From NCBI RefSeq assembly GCF_900110815.1, contig NZ_FOIT01000003.1, positions 92,489-128,603 on the forward strand: DNA of 36,115 bases, written 5' to 3'. Source of the DNA: Aliicoccus persicus. Lineage in GTDB: Bacteria; Bacillota; Bacilli; Staphylococcales; Salinicoccaceae. Of this stretch, positions 18,549 through 25,749 are shown piece after piece; positions within the stretch are counted from its first letter, which is position 1, and each line of letters starts with the position of its first letter. The notes under the pieces are model-generated. The model searched no databases and was not told the DNA's origin. It worked only from the letters and a program-made list of their open reading frames with translations. Both the position numbers and the translations under genes were made by a program.

Positions 18549-18593
18549 TAAGGCCACAATCGTTTATTGAAACGACGTTGTGGCCTTATTTTA
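18548..18593 (+). terminator. Displaced native ssrA terminator
   Basis: ATAAGGCCACAA (18548-18559) and TTGTGGCCTTAT (18578-18589) form a perfect 12-bp stem extended by CGT/ACG, followed by TTTATT. It lies right after attR, where the terminator of uninterrupted ssrA would be, so it is inferred to be the original one. Confidence 0.85.
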
Positions 18594-18702
18594 TTGATTA
18601 AATTCAGATTCATACATATAATCTAATTAATGCACAAATTATTATAGGTCTATGGACAAAGTGTAGCTTTGGATAGTCAATAGCAGAAAGGAGATGTTAA
18701 AC

Positions 18703-18807
18703 ATGGAATATTTAATGATATTCGGTGCTATGGCAATCATCTTAATTGCTTCAATGGGTGTAGGAACTATTTTAGAATCGTTTGAAGCGCGTAAGAAAAC
18801 TAATTAG
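18703..18807 (+). CDS. 34-residue membrane peptide, unknown
   Basis: GAAAGGAG lies 8-9 bases before the ATG. The product has one hydrophobic helix (about residues 4-25: LMIFGAMAIILIASMGVGTI) and a charged tail ESFEARKKTN. A strong terminator follows within 45 bases, so this is a complete small transcription unit. No family is recognised. It could be a regulator of a membrane complex or a small stress peptide; a type I toxin is possible but unsupported. Confidence 0.6.
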   Translation: MEYLMIFGAMAIILIASMGVGTILESFEARKKTN

Positions 18808-18849
18808 CAGTTAGAGAAATTTTATATTCACTGATGCTCAAAAATCATT

Positions 18850-18874
18850 CCACCTCGTCTGAGGTGGTTTTTTT
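18850..18874 (+). terminator. Terminator after the 34-residue gene
   Basis: CCACCTC-GTCT-GAGGTGG followed by seven T: a perfect 7-bp stem with a 4-base loop. Confidence 0.92.
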
Positions 18875-18895
18875 GTGCCTAAATCTAACTGTTCA

Positions 18896-18957
18896 TGACA
18901 ATAATAATTATCATCTTGACAATAATAATTGACAAATTGTAAACAATATATTACACT
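18896..18957 (+). promoter_or_regulatory. XRE-DUF3169 promoter with repeated sequence
   Basis: TGACAATAATAATT occurs at 18896 and 18917, 21 bp apart. A promoter TTGACA (18929-18934), 17 bp, TACACT (18952-18957) follows, and the palindrome TTGTAAACAA (18938-18947) lies in its spacer. Autoregulation by the XRE protein through these sites is plausible. Confidence 0.65.
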
Positions 18958-18982
18958 AATATCGAAAGGGTGAGGAGATGAA

Positions 18983-19186
18983 ATGAAAACAAGACTAAAG
19001 GAACTTCGTGCACGCGATGGTTTGAATCAGACGGAACTCGCAAAAAGAGCTAAAGTATCCAGGCAGACAATTAGCTTGATCGAGCGTGAGGATTACATGC
19101 CATCACTTCTAATCGCTTTACGTTTATCGAAAATTTTTAACGAGCCAATAGAAAGTATTTTTATATTTGAGGAAGGTGAACTTTAA
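18983..19186 (+). CDS. XRE-family transcriptional regulator
   Basis: This 67-residue protein is almost entirely a Cro/CI-type helix-turn-helix: LKELRARDGLNQTELAKRA, then VSRQTISLIEREDYMPSLLIALRLSKIF, close to the YozG-like one-domain regulators. It probably binds its own promoter, which has a palindrome and 21-bp-spaced repeats. Its stop overlaps the ATG of the membrane protein (TAATG), a pairing often seen between such regulators and DUF2178/DUF3169 proteins. Its ligand or signal is unknown. Confidence 0.92.
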   Translation: MKTRLKELRARDGLNQTELAKRAKVSRQTISLIEREDYMPSLLIALRLSKIFNEPIESIFIFEEGEL

Positions 19187-19920
19187 TGAAAAGTGTAATG
19201 TCTAGAATGATAGTATCCGCGTTATTCGGATTTATATTTGGTGGACTCATTATATTGTTGTTCATGAATGATACTGTAAAAGAATATATATTAGGTGCAA
19301 GATTAATTGAAGATTACTTTATCTACATTTTTTCAATCACATGGATACTCGGTCTGATAACAACGGTAAATGGGATGTTGAAATCAAAAAGTATATTAAA
19401 TAGGAGCAGTCGTGAAAAAATAAGCGATGAGTTAGACGAATGGGTGAATAGAACTTATTATTCTGCCCAAGATAATGCAACTATTGGATTGTTACTCGGT
19501 CTGTTGACAATGTTCGTTACAGTGACGGGTGTTGTTATGACTGAAGATCAAAATACGTTTCTTCTACTTGGGATGATTATCCTCGCAGCTTTATTATTAT
19601 TTTTCACAGTTTACGTCACATTTTATAATGCGGGAATTTTGCCAAAGATTTACCCTGAACGTAATATTCCTTCAATAAATGATAAAGATTATTCAAAGAA
19701 AATATTTCAAGTGTCAGATGAAGGCGAGCGTCACCTGATATTAAAAGGATTATACAAATCGAATCAGTCAACACAGGTAAATATTATTCTCGGCGTACTC
19801 ATTCTTATGTTTGTCAGTATTGCTACAGAAACTAATCAATTGTTAGCAATTACCATTATGTTAGCAATCTTCGGATTAAATTCGCTAAGTTATACTTCGG
19901 CACTAAAAAAAGAAGTGTAA
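19186..19920 (+). CDS. DUF3169-like membrane protein
   Basis: This 244-residue protein has six hydrophobic segments (about 7-26, 42-62, 100-119, 124-146, 200-215, 222-236) with a cytosolic middle loop containing YPERNIPSINDKDYSKKIFQVSDEGERH. The layout matches the DUF3169 family found in Firmicutes next to small XRE regulators. The function is unknown. Translation is coupled to the regulator gene through a one-base overlap. A strong terminator follows, so the two form a complete operon. Confidence 0.8.
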   Translation: MKSVMSRMIVSALFGFIFGGLIILLFMNDTVKEYILGARLIEDYFIYIFSITWILGLITTVNGMLKSKSILNRSSREKISDELDEWVNRTYYSAQDNATIGLLLGLLTMFVTVTGVVMTEDQNTFLLLGMIILAALLLFFTVYVTFYNAGILPKIYPERNIPSINDKDYSKKIFQVSDEGERHLILKGLYKSNQSTQVNIILGVLILMFVSIATETNQLLAITIMLAIFGLNSLSYTSALKKEV

Positions 19921-19927
19921 TATTGCT

Positions 19928-19957
19928 GGATGACAGTTTGTCTGTCATCCTTTTTAA
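19928..19957 (+). terminator. Terminator after the DUF3169 gene
   Basis: GGATGACAG-TTTGT-CTGTCATCC followed by TTTTT: perfect 9-bp stem. Confidence 0.92.
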
Positions 19958-19987
19958 TTTTATTCATGAGTCAAAGTGGCTTGTTTC

Positions 19988-19996
19988 TGTTATAAT
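19988..19996 (+). promoter_or_regulatory. Extended -10 promoter of the dus gene
   Basis: TGTTATAAT at 19988-19996 is an extended -10 about 60 bp ahead of the coding start. No good -35 is seen. Confidence 0.5.
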
Positions 19997-20057
19997 CTAA
20001 TATGTTATTTTATCGTCTGATAAGTGGTATGGACGAGAGAGGATTGAACGAAACATT

Positions 20058-21035
20058 ATGAAAGAAAACTTTTGGCAAGAATTGAAACGTCCATTTTTCG
20101 TGCTGGCACCGATGGAAGATGTGACCGATGTCGTTTTCCGTCATGTTGTAGCAGCAGCCGGCGAACCGGACGTTTATTTTACAGAGTTCACAAACTCGGA
20201 CAGTTACTGTCATCCGGACGGCCAAGACAGCGTGCGTGGGAGACTTACATTTACAGAAGATGAGCAGCCCATCGTGGCACATATTTGGGGAGATAATCCA
20301 GAGTACTTTAGACAGATGAGCATCGGAATGGCAGAAGCGGGATTTAAAGGGATCGACTTAAACATGGGGTGCCCCGTACCGAATGTTGTCGGTAACGGTA
20401 AAGGCTGTGGATTGATAAAAAGACCAGATGTAGCTGCGGAATTAATCGAAGCCGCAAAAGCAGGTGGCTTACCAGTCAGTGTGAAAACACGACTCGGCCT
20501 GCATAAGGTAGAAGAGTGGCGAGATTGGCTTAGGCATATTTTGGAACAAGATATCGCGAACCTTTCAATTCATTTGAGAACGAAAAAAGAAATGAGTAAA
20601 GTCGATGCTCATTGGGAACTGATTCCAGAGATCAAGCAGTTGCGCGATGAGATTGCACCAAATACGTTGCTGACGATTAATGGAGATATTCCAGATCGAA
20701 AGACAGGTCTTGAGCTGGTTGAAAAGTATGGGGTGGATGGAGTGATGATCGGACGGGGTGTGTTTAAAAATCCTTTTGCATTTGAAGTGGATGAGAAAGT
20801 GCATTCGAGTAAAGAACACTTGGAATTATTGTTGATGCACTTGGACTTGTTTGATCAATATGTTGAAGATACTGGTAGAAAGTACAAAACATTGCATCGA
20901 TTCTTTAAGATATATGTTAAAGGATTTCGAGGCGCAGCAGAATTGCGAAATGAACTGATGAGTACATCATCAACGGATGACGCAAGAGCCATGATCTGTC
21001 AGTTTATGACCGAGTTTGCAGAAGAATTAGTATAA
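20058..21035 (+). CDS. dus: tRNA-dihydrouridine synthase
   Basis: Dus enzymes reduce uridine in tRNA D-loops with FMN and NADPH. This 325-residue protein has the opening [13 protein letters not shown], the catalytic Cys105 in [20 protein letters not shown], the FMN-phosphate region TINGDIPD and [12 protein letters not shown], and a C-terminal helical tRNA-binding domain with [13 protein letters not shown]. It is one of the shorter Dus subtypes of Firmicutes; I cannot say which uridines it modifies. The AGAGAGG site is far (about 17 bases) from this ATG, so the start is less certain than for other genes. It is monocistronic with a clear terminator. Confidence 0.94.
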   Translation: MKENFWQELKRPFFVLAPMEDVTDVVFRHVVAAAGEPDVYFTEFTNSDSYCHPDGQDSVRGRLTFTEDEQPIVAHIWGDNPEYFRQMSIGMAEAGFKGIDLNMGCPVPNVVGNGKGCGLIKRPDVAAELIEAAKAGGLPVSVKTRLGLHKVEEWRDWLRHILEQDIANLSIHLRTKKEMSKVDAHWELIPEIKQLRDEIAPNTLLTINGDIPDRKTGLELVEKYGVDGVMIGRGVFKNPFAFEVDEKVHSSKEHLELLLMHLDLFDQYVEDTGRKYKTLHRFFKIYVKGFRGAAELRNELMSTSSTDDARAMICQFMTEFAEELV

Positions 21036-21053
21036 GTTTGGTTTTGGTGAGTG

Positions 21054-21106
21054 AACCGTGCATTTTTAAGCTGAAAAAGGCTGTGAAGAGCACGGTTTTT
21101 TCTTTG
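21054..21106 (+). terminator. Terminator after dus
   Basis: AACCGTGC (21054-21061) and GCACGGTT (21090-21097) form an 8-bp stem with a small internal AGC/GCT hairpin, followed by TTTTCTTT. Confidence 0.85.
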
Positions 21107-21165
21107 GTTTGTGTAGAGTGGTACTCCCGTGGAGAGAAAGTGGTGCTGAGTCTCATAAATGGCAG

Positions 21166-21212
21166 TAAAGTGTTCCACCCGAGGTCAAAAATGGGTGCTG
21201 AGGAACATTTTA
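21166..21212. repeat. Hairpin 1 of a tandem pair
   Basis: TAAAGTGTTCC (21166-21176) pairs with GGAACATTTTA (21202-21212), with ACCC/GGGT continuing the stem inside. There is no T tract. It ends on the base where the next hairpin begins. Confidence 0.65.
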
Positions 21213-21253
21213 GGTGTGTGGCAGCCCCCAAAATCCCAAGCTGCCGCACACCT
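21212..21253. repeat. Hairpin 2 of a tandem pair
   Basis: AGGTGTGTGGCAGC (21212-21225) pairs with GCTGCCGCACACCT (21240-21253): 14 bp with one wobble position and a 14-base loop. It is GC-rich compared with its surroundings, has no T tract, and lies between two convergent genes. Confidence 0.75.
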
Positions 21254-21284
21254 CAAACATCCGGCACATAAATCCAAAATCTAT

Positions 21285-22535
21285 CTAATCAAAAAATGGG
21301 TCATCGCCCCGATCAAAATCATTAAACTCTTCTTCATAGACTGGCGTCGTGTCTTCAAAATTCCCATCGCCACCGTCTCCACCACCAGCAGCATTTAGTC
21401 CCATCGCATAAAATACACTGATTACAATTTTTAACCAAAGTCTCCAGTGGCTCGTCCACATCAAGACAAGTCCGACGGGGAAGAATACGATTAGGAAAAA
21501 GATGATCAAGAAATTATTTGAGCGTCCTCGTCGTCTGCGCTTTTTCTTGCTCTTTTTCTTCGGATTATCAAGTACTGACTGTCTATAATCCGATCCATAA
21601 CGATCCCCATCAACATCCCGCCTAGGCAGTTCTTGCATCTGATACTTTGTCTCGGGTTTCTCAATATTACGAGTTAGCCTTACGCGTCGTTGTTCAGTAG
21701 ACAGGACTTGCAGTCGCCCACCATTCTCTTCAAGGCGATGTTTTCTCATGTACTTTATCGTTCCGACGTTATATATTTTAGCCGTCTTAAACAAGTAGGC
21801 GAGTAAATATTTTTCAGCATTTCTATCATCTTCAGCACGCAAAGCAATGTAGTTTGCAGCCGCTTCCAAATGTTGGCGATCCCATTTCAATTGTCGGGCC
21901 GCTGTAAGTATATCATCACGGAGCAAAGCTGGACTTCTCTTTTCATGGTCAATGATGTATTGATAACGTTGCAAAAAATCGTTCGGAATCGGAAACCGCG
22001 CACGAATCTCATCCGGACTGGACTTCATCCGAACATCAACCATCGTCTCTTCCATCTGCATCAATGTACTCAGCATCTGGGCACAGTGCATATGGTTTTC
22101 ACTATGGTTCTGTTCTCCGATTTGCCCGAAGAGTTCACTCAATCGCATGTGTGCTTGTTGATGATGCTCTGGATTCGAAGAATACGATAAAATATCATCA
22201 TACATTCGGATTAACAATTCTTCCTCTGGTGTATTTCTATTATTACGATAGACAAGATACGCCTTATGTTCATCCAGTAACTTCGGACGCTCTTGTGTAA
22301 TTTCATAAATGAAACGCGTGTCTTTTATCTGACTATCGTATTGGGGTGAAACAAAGTAATGTTCATCTTTTTCTTCCACAATTCGTCTCGATTTTAATGA
22401 TTCAATTAATTCGAGTGGGTCCTCGTTATAATTTCTTTGCCATTCTTCAATAACGAGTTCACTCAAGACACTTTGATGTCGATTATTTATTAAATGGATA
22501 ATTAATAATTCATTTAAAGTTAGGAGCTCTCTCAC
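21285..22535 (-). CDS. Membrane-anchored protein of unknown function
   Basis: This protein of about 416 residues starts at a GTG (22535) placed 8 bases after GGAGG; an in-frame ATG at 22550 without a good site would add five residues. The large N-terminal part is soluble and helical, with a winged-helix-like first 70 residues. A polybasic patch (KKKSKKKRRRRGR) precedes one or two membrane helices with FFPVGLVLMWTSHWRLWLK, a motif shared by several uncharacterised Firmicute membrane proteins. The tail is Gly-rich then acidic (DGGDGNFED, ending RGDDPFFD). By the positive-inside rule the N-terminal domain is cytosolic. The function is not recognised. Confidence 0.85.
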   Translation of the reverse strand: MRELLTLNELLIIHLINNRHQSVLSELVIEEWQRNYNEDPLELIESLKSRRIVEEKDEHYFVSPQYDSQIKDTRFIYEITQERPKLLDEHKAYLVYRNNRNTPEEELLIRMYDDILSYSSNPEHHQQAHMRLSELFGQIGEQNHSENHMHCAQMLSTLMQMEETMVDVRMKSSPDEIRARFPIPNDFLQRYQYIIDHEKRSPALLRDDILTAARQLKWDRQHLEAAANYIALRAEDDRNAEKYLLAYLFKTAKIYNVGTIKYMRKHRLEENGGRLQVLSTEQRRVRLTRNIEKPETKYQMQELPRRDVDGDRYGSDYRQSVLDNPKKKSKKKRRRRGRSNNFLIIFFLIVFFPVGLVLMWTSHWRLWLKIVISVFYAMGLNAAGGGDGGDGNFEDTTPVYEEEFNDFDRGDDPFFD

Positions 22536-22566
22536 GATTTGATCCTCCATCCAGACTCTTTTTTCT

Positions 22567-22575
22567 ATTATAACA
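22567..22575 (-). promoter_or_regulatory. Extended -10 promoter of the minus-strand gene
   Basis: Read on the minus strand, TGTTATAAT ends at 22567, about 32 bp ahead of the GTG start at 22535. The -35 region is weak. Confidence 0.5.
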
Positions 22576-22649
22576 CCAATGGATTTACGTAACAGAGTTG
22601 GAAGTAATCAATAATAATGAAAATTTAGTGATAAAATTTGTATAGTTAC

Positions 22650-22678
22650 TTAAACATTTTTATATATAGTGTTACAAT
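22650..22678 (+). promoter_or_regulatory. Promoter of the 87-residue gene
   Basis: TTAAAC (22650-22655), 17 bp, TACAAT (22673-22678) with TGT directly ahead: an extended -10 promoter 48 bp before the coding start. Confidence 0.6.
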
Positions 22679-22725
22679 TGAATAGAAATCTATTAGTTTA
22701 GATAAATTATTGGAGGTTACGCAAA

Positions 22726-22989
22726 ATGATTAAAGTTTTTCTTCAAGAAATTAGTGTTGATCAGGAAACAGAAAAGTATGGTAAACCTGAAAACTTAGGT
22801 CTAGGTTATTTAGCAGAAGTTCCAACTGTAGGGGACAACATTCTTTTAGGTAAAAAAGGTGTGTGTGTCATCAGAGGTTTAATGCACCACGTATTACCTG
22901 AGGAAGACTTTACTAAAGACGTAAAAGATAAAAGTCCCGCAATGACAGTGATTATTGAAAACACAGGAAACATCAGACTAAAAAAATAA
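22726..22989 (+). CDS. Conserved-looking 87-residue protein, unknown
   Basis: A TTGGAGG site lies 8-9 bases before the ATG, and both a promoter and a strong terminator bracket the gene, so it is a real single-gene unit. The product is soluble, with alternating beta-type segments (MIKVFLQEI, VCVIRGLMHHVL, AMTVIIENTG) and no cysteine pair or signal peptide apart from one Cys at about residue 46. I recognise no domain or function. Confidence 0.75.
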   Translation: MIKVFLQEISVDQETEKYGKPENLGLGYLAEVPTVGDNILLGKKGVCVIRGLMHHVLPEEDFTKDVKDKSPAMTVIIENTGNIRLKK

Positions 22990-23002
22990 TGAATAAACAT
23001 AT

Positions 23003-23034
23003 AAAGACACCTTACATTGTGAAGGTGTCTTTTT
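23003..23034. terminator. Bidirectional terminator
   Basis: AAAGACACCTT (23003-23013) and AAGGTGTCTTT (23022-23032) form a perfect 11-bp stem with T runs on the plus side and TTTA on the minus side. It serves the plus-strand gene ending at 22989 and the convergent minus-strand gene ending at 23038. Confidence 0.88.
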
Positions 23035-23037
23035 CAT

Positions 23038-23226
23038 TTACACAAATAAATCAATCCAAAATAAGCCGCCGACAATCAATATAAATACAGTTAATATCAT
23101 CGCTCTGACAAATAGAAACAATTCATTTGTTTTATGCGTAATGAAGGATGCCATGATGATTATGATCATAAGTAAGAACATGATGATTAAAACATTTAGT
23201 GTTGTCAAAGTTTGTACACTCCCCAC
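23038..23226 (-). CDS. Small two-helix membrane protein, unknown
   Basis: This frame of up to 62 residues has two hydrophobic helices (about 9-29 and 39-60) and a basic loop (THKTNELF). It can begin at GTG 23226 or, more likely, at a TTG at 23208, which has GGGGAG about 9-10 bases ahead of it and gives 56 residues. On the minus strand TATAAT boxes near 23246 and 23262 are possible promoter elements. A shared terminator follows the stop at once. No family is recognised. Confidence 0.55.
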   Translation of the reverse strand: MGSVQTLTTLNVLIIMFLLMIIIIMASFITHKTNELFLFVRAMILTVFILIVGGLFWIDLFV

Positions 23227-23319
23227 GTTTACGAATAATTATAATCAATTGTATTATAGTAATACATACTCAACAATATCCAATGTAAAAATTTTAGTTT
23301 AGAAACTGGGTATAATTCT

Positions 23320-23483
23320 ATGAATCGTAAAACAAAGTACGCTTAATCCGGAATCTGGCAGTTTATTATTTCGGAATCGTATTGTCGATTCTTACGTACT
23401 GGTTGTTTGCTAAAACGCTCTTAAATCTAGGTCTTCATATTCAATTTACATTTGATACAACTCAAGGGATTGTTAATCTATAA
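23320..23483 (+). pseudogene. Degraded small membrane-protein gene
   Basis: ATG 23320 starts MNRKTKYA and stops at TAA. One frame over, from 23337, 48 codons read VRLIRNLAVYYFGIVLSILT, then YWLFAKTLLNLGLHIQFTF and DTTQGIVNL before TAA at 23481, with no start codon of its own. A frameshift in the A-rich stretch near 23330-23336 would join them into a basic N-terminus followed by a membrane helix. No ribosome binding site is seen. The family is not recognised. Confidence 0.5.
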
Positions 23484-23570
23484 TTTTGAGAAAAAGTTAA
23501 AAACATCTTTGGAAATTCCTTCCGAATCAACAGAAAAAAATATAATATACACGAAATGGAATAAATACGG

Positions 23571-23576
23571 TATAAT
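23571..23576 (+). promoter_or_regulatory. Possible aroD -10 element
   Basis: TATAAT at 23571-23576, 39 bp ahead of aroD. The -35 is poor. Confidence 0.35.
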
Positions 23577-23615
23577 CCACATAATACAAGTTGATATGAA
23601 GGAGGCATTAGAAAA

Positions 23616-24359
23616 ATGAAAATTAAAAATGTAAACATCGGTGAAGGGTCTCCGAAAATTGTCGTATCCTTTTCAGGACATAACCTAACAGAGATTAAGC
23701 GAGAGCTAAATGTCGCGCATGAAAACAATGATAAATTCGATATCATTGAAATTCGTGGGGACAGTTTCGAAGCACTGAGTCGTGAAGAGCATATCGAGTG
23801 TGTACAAACGGTAATTTCAGAACTGAGTCACATTCCAATTCTATATACATACCGCACGATTCAAGAAGGCGGTAAGGGTGGCAAGAGTGCAGCAGAATAT
23901 GAAGCGTTACTCTCTGAAATTATAGAGTTATGTGATATCGATATCATCGATATTGAATTCTTTAAGTACGAGGATATCGTCGATCACCTCGTGAAGAAGG
24001 CGAAAGAAAAAGGTGTGACGGTATTATTAAGTGTCCATGATATGGAGGATACGCCACACTTTGAAGAGATGATGGCAACTTACCAAGCGATGATCGCGCA
24101 AGGTGGAGAAATATTGAAGCTCGCTTACATGCCTAAAAATGGTCGGGATGTACTGAGTGTACTCAGTGCAGTACATGATGCGCGTCAAGCTTTTGATAAG
24201 CCAGTCGTCGGTATTTCTATGGGTGAGACGGGACGTATCACGCGGCTTGCAGGCGGTGTATTCGGTTCATGCTTGATGTACAGTTACTTAGAAGATTCAG
24301 TAGCTGACGGGCAAATCGATGCGCACTTGCTGAAGCAAAACTTAACGAAGTTTGATTAA
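23616..24359 (+). CDS. aroD: 3-dehydroquinate dehydratase, type I
   Basis: AroD dehydrates 3-dehydroquinate in the shikimate pathway through a Schiff base. This 247-residue TIM barrel has Glu45 and Arg47 in IIEIRGD, His141 in LLSVHDM, the Schiff-base Lys168 in EILKLAYMPK, and the substrate-binding ISMGETGRITR near the end. A GGAGG site precedes the ATG. It stands alone, away from other aromatic genes, with a terminator right after, as in staphylococci. Confidence 0.97.
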   Translation: MKIKNVNIGEGSPKIVVSFSGHNLTEIKRELNVAHENNDKFDIIEIRGDSFEALSREEHIECVQTVISELSHIPILYTYRTIQEGGKGGKSAAEYEALLSEIIELCDIDIIDIEFFKYEDIVDHLVKKAKEKGVTVLLSVHDMEDTPHFEEMMATYQAMIAQGGEILKLAYMPKNGRDVLSVLSAVHDARQAFDKPVVGISMGETGRITRLAGGVFGSCLMYSYLEDSVADGQIDAHLLKQNLTKFD

Positions 24360-24368
24360 TATAATGAA

Positions 24369-24404
24369 GCGACAATCCAGTTTTTCGGATTGCCGCTCTT
24401 TTTT
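24369..24404. terminator. Terminator between aroD and the thioredoxin gene
   Basis: GCGACAATCC (24369-24378) and GGATTGCCGC (24387-24396), one mismatch, followed by TCTTTTTT. It lies between convergent genes. Confidence 0.85.
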
Positions 24405-24406
24405 AC

Positions 24407-24724
24407 TTATAAATGTTCGCTTAAAAATGCTTCGACCTGTTCAGGTGTCTTCGCATCGCGCGAATGTAAATGCGCTAATTTTTCACCGTTTTTAAATACG
24501 AGTAGTGAAGGAATCCCCATCACTTCGTTTTCAGTTGCAGCATCTTCCACTTCATCACGATTGAGTTCATAGAACGTCGTGCTGTCGAACTTTTCTAAAA
24601 TCGGTGGGATAAACATATTTAATGCCGTGCAGTCTGGACACCATCCTGCATAAAACTTGATGACGATTTTCTCATCGCTATCGATCGTTGATTTGTAATC
24701 TTGGTACGTTGTAATTGGTTCCAT
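24407..24724 (-). CDS. Thioredoxin-family protein
   Basis: This 105-residue cytosolic thioredoxin-fold protein has the active site W-C29-P-D-C32 in FYAGWCPDCTAL and the cis-Pro segment MGIPSLLVFKNGE. The CPDC motif differs from the CGPC of housekeeping thioredoxin, so it is a thioredoxin-like reductase with a particular partner, as in YtpP-type proteins. The ATG at 24724 follows GAGGGG; a longer frame to 24757 lacks a site. It is a single gene, convergent with aroD. Confidence 0.9.
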   Translation of the reverse strand: MEPITTYQDYKSTIDSDEKIVIKFYAGWCPDCTALNMFIPPILEKFDSTTFYELNRDEVEDAATENEVMGIPSLLVFKNGEKLAHLHSRDAKTPEQVEAFLSEHL

Positions 24725-24871
24725 GAATAACCCCTCATTCTTTTCGTAGTCAAACACATGTTACCATGAACATTACAATTATAACAAAAAATTAAACCGA
24801 CAATTATACGCTAATTTATGTTGTTTGTTGTATAATTGAGATAAATCAATTAGGTGTAGTGGGGGTTTCAG

Positions 24872-25228
24872 ATGGTTAAAATTTACGGTTATAAAAAATG
24901 TTCAACATGTATGAAAGCAAAGAAGTTTTTATCGGAAAACAATAAAGATGTCACTTTTATTGATATGGTGGAAGATAGATTAGATAAAGACACAATCAGC
25001 GATGTCATTGCACAGTCTGGTGAAGACATTGATAGTTTCTTTAACACACGCGGGAAGAAGTTTAAAGAATTAGAATTAAAAGATAAACTACCAGCGATGT
25101 CAGACGATGAAAAACTGGATGTTCTTGCAAGTGATGGTATGTTAATCAAAAGACCGATCACTGTATCTCGTGACGCGGTTGTAATCGGCTTTAACGAAAA
25201 CACATATAGAGAAACTTTCAAGCTTTAA
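24872..25228 (+). CDS. ArsC/Spx-family protein (YusI-like)
   Basis: This 118-residue protein belongs to the ArsC/Spx thioredoxin-like family: YGYKKCSTC with Cys10 and Cys13, FFNTRGKKFKEL, and the conserved LIKRPITV segment. True arsenate reductase activity is not implied, because this subgroup lacks a known substrate, and Spx itself has a CxxC redox switch at the same place. It sits 64 bp before gcvH, the same neighbourhood as yusI-gcvH in B. subtilis. Confidence 0.9.
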   Translation: MVKIYGYKKCSTCMKAKKFLSENNKDVTFIDMVEDRLDKDTISDVIAQSGEDIDSFFNTRGKKFKELELKDKLPAMSDDEKLDVLASDGMLIKRPITVSRDAVVIGFNENTYRETFKL

Positions 25229-25292
25229 AAGACTTGTATAAGCACTTAATAAATGCAATAATTAAGGTGTAAAGATAAAAGGAGGTTTTCAC

Positions 25293-25673
25293 GTGGAAAC
25301 ACCAAAAGAGTTTAAGTATAGTAAGGACCATGAATGGGTTAAAGTTGATGGAAATGAAGTAACAATCGGAATTACTGCATTCGCACAATCTGAACTTGGA
25401 GATATCGTGTTCGTTGAACTGCCTGAAGTAGACGATGAAATAGAAGTAGACGAATCTTTCGGTAACGTTGAGTCAGTAAAAACTGTTTCTGAGTTATATG
25501 CACCAGTATCTGGTAAAGTTGTTGCAGTTAACGAAGAATTAGAAGATAGCCCTGAGTTAGTAAATGAATCTCCATTCGAAGGCGCATGGATGATCAAAGT
25601 GGAATTATCTGATGAATCACAATTAGACAACTTAATGGATGCAGACGCATACGACGAAATGACGAATGCGTAA
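25293..25673 (+). CDS. gcvH: Glycine cleavage system H protein
   Basis: GcvH carries the lipoyl group in glycine cleavage and, in Firmicutes, is also the starting point for lipoate transfer to other complexes through LipL. The 126-residue protein has Lys63 in [15 protein letters not shown] as the lipoylation site, KDHEWVK near the start and an acidic surface. The start is GTG 25293 with AAAAGGAGG 7 bases ahead. A strong terminator follows. No other gcv gene is in the window, which fits a lipoate-relay role. Confidence 0.97.
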   Translation: METPKEFKYSKDHEWVKVDGNEVTIGITAFAQSELGDIVFVELPEVDDEIEVDESFGNVESVKTVSELYAPVSGKVVAVNEELEDSPELVNESPFEGAWMIKVELSDESQLDNLMDADAYDEMTNA

Positions 25674-25678
25674 TTTAT

Positions 25679-25708
25679 ACTCTAGACAATTCTGTCTAGA
25701 GTTTTTTT
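25679..25708 (+). terminator. Terminator after gcvH
   Basis: ACTCTAGACA-ATTC-TGTCTAGAGT, a perfect 10-bp stem, followed by seven T. Confidence 0.93.
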
Positions 25709-25749
25709 AAAACGATTTTCTAATACATTATGAATAGGTGGTTTTTAAG

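Larger units (their letters stand above)
23227..23615. other. Gap between the small membrane gene and aroD
   Basis: It holds the promoter region of the minus-strand small gene, a degraded plus-strand reading frame (23320-23483, listed separately) and an AT-rich leader of aroD with several TATAAT-like boxes (23541, 23571). No RNA structure is recognised. Confidence 0.5.

Noticed and set aside
21212-21253. Ordinary intrinsic terminator for dus
   Set aside because: A normal terminator already follows dus at 21054-21106, and this 14-bp stem has no T tract on the plus strand.
24872-25228. Arsenate reductase of an ars operon
   Set aside because: The protein is of the Spx/YusI type and no arsB or arsR gene is nearby.
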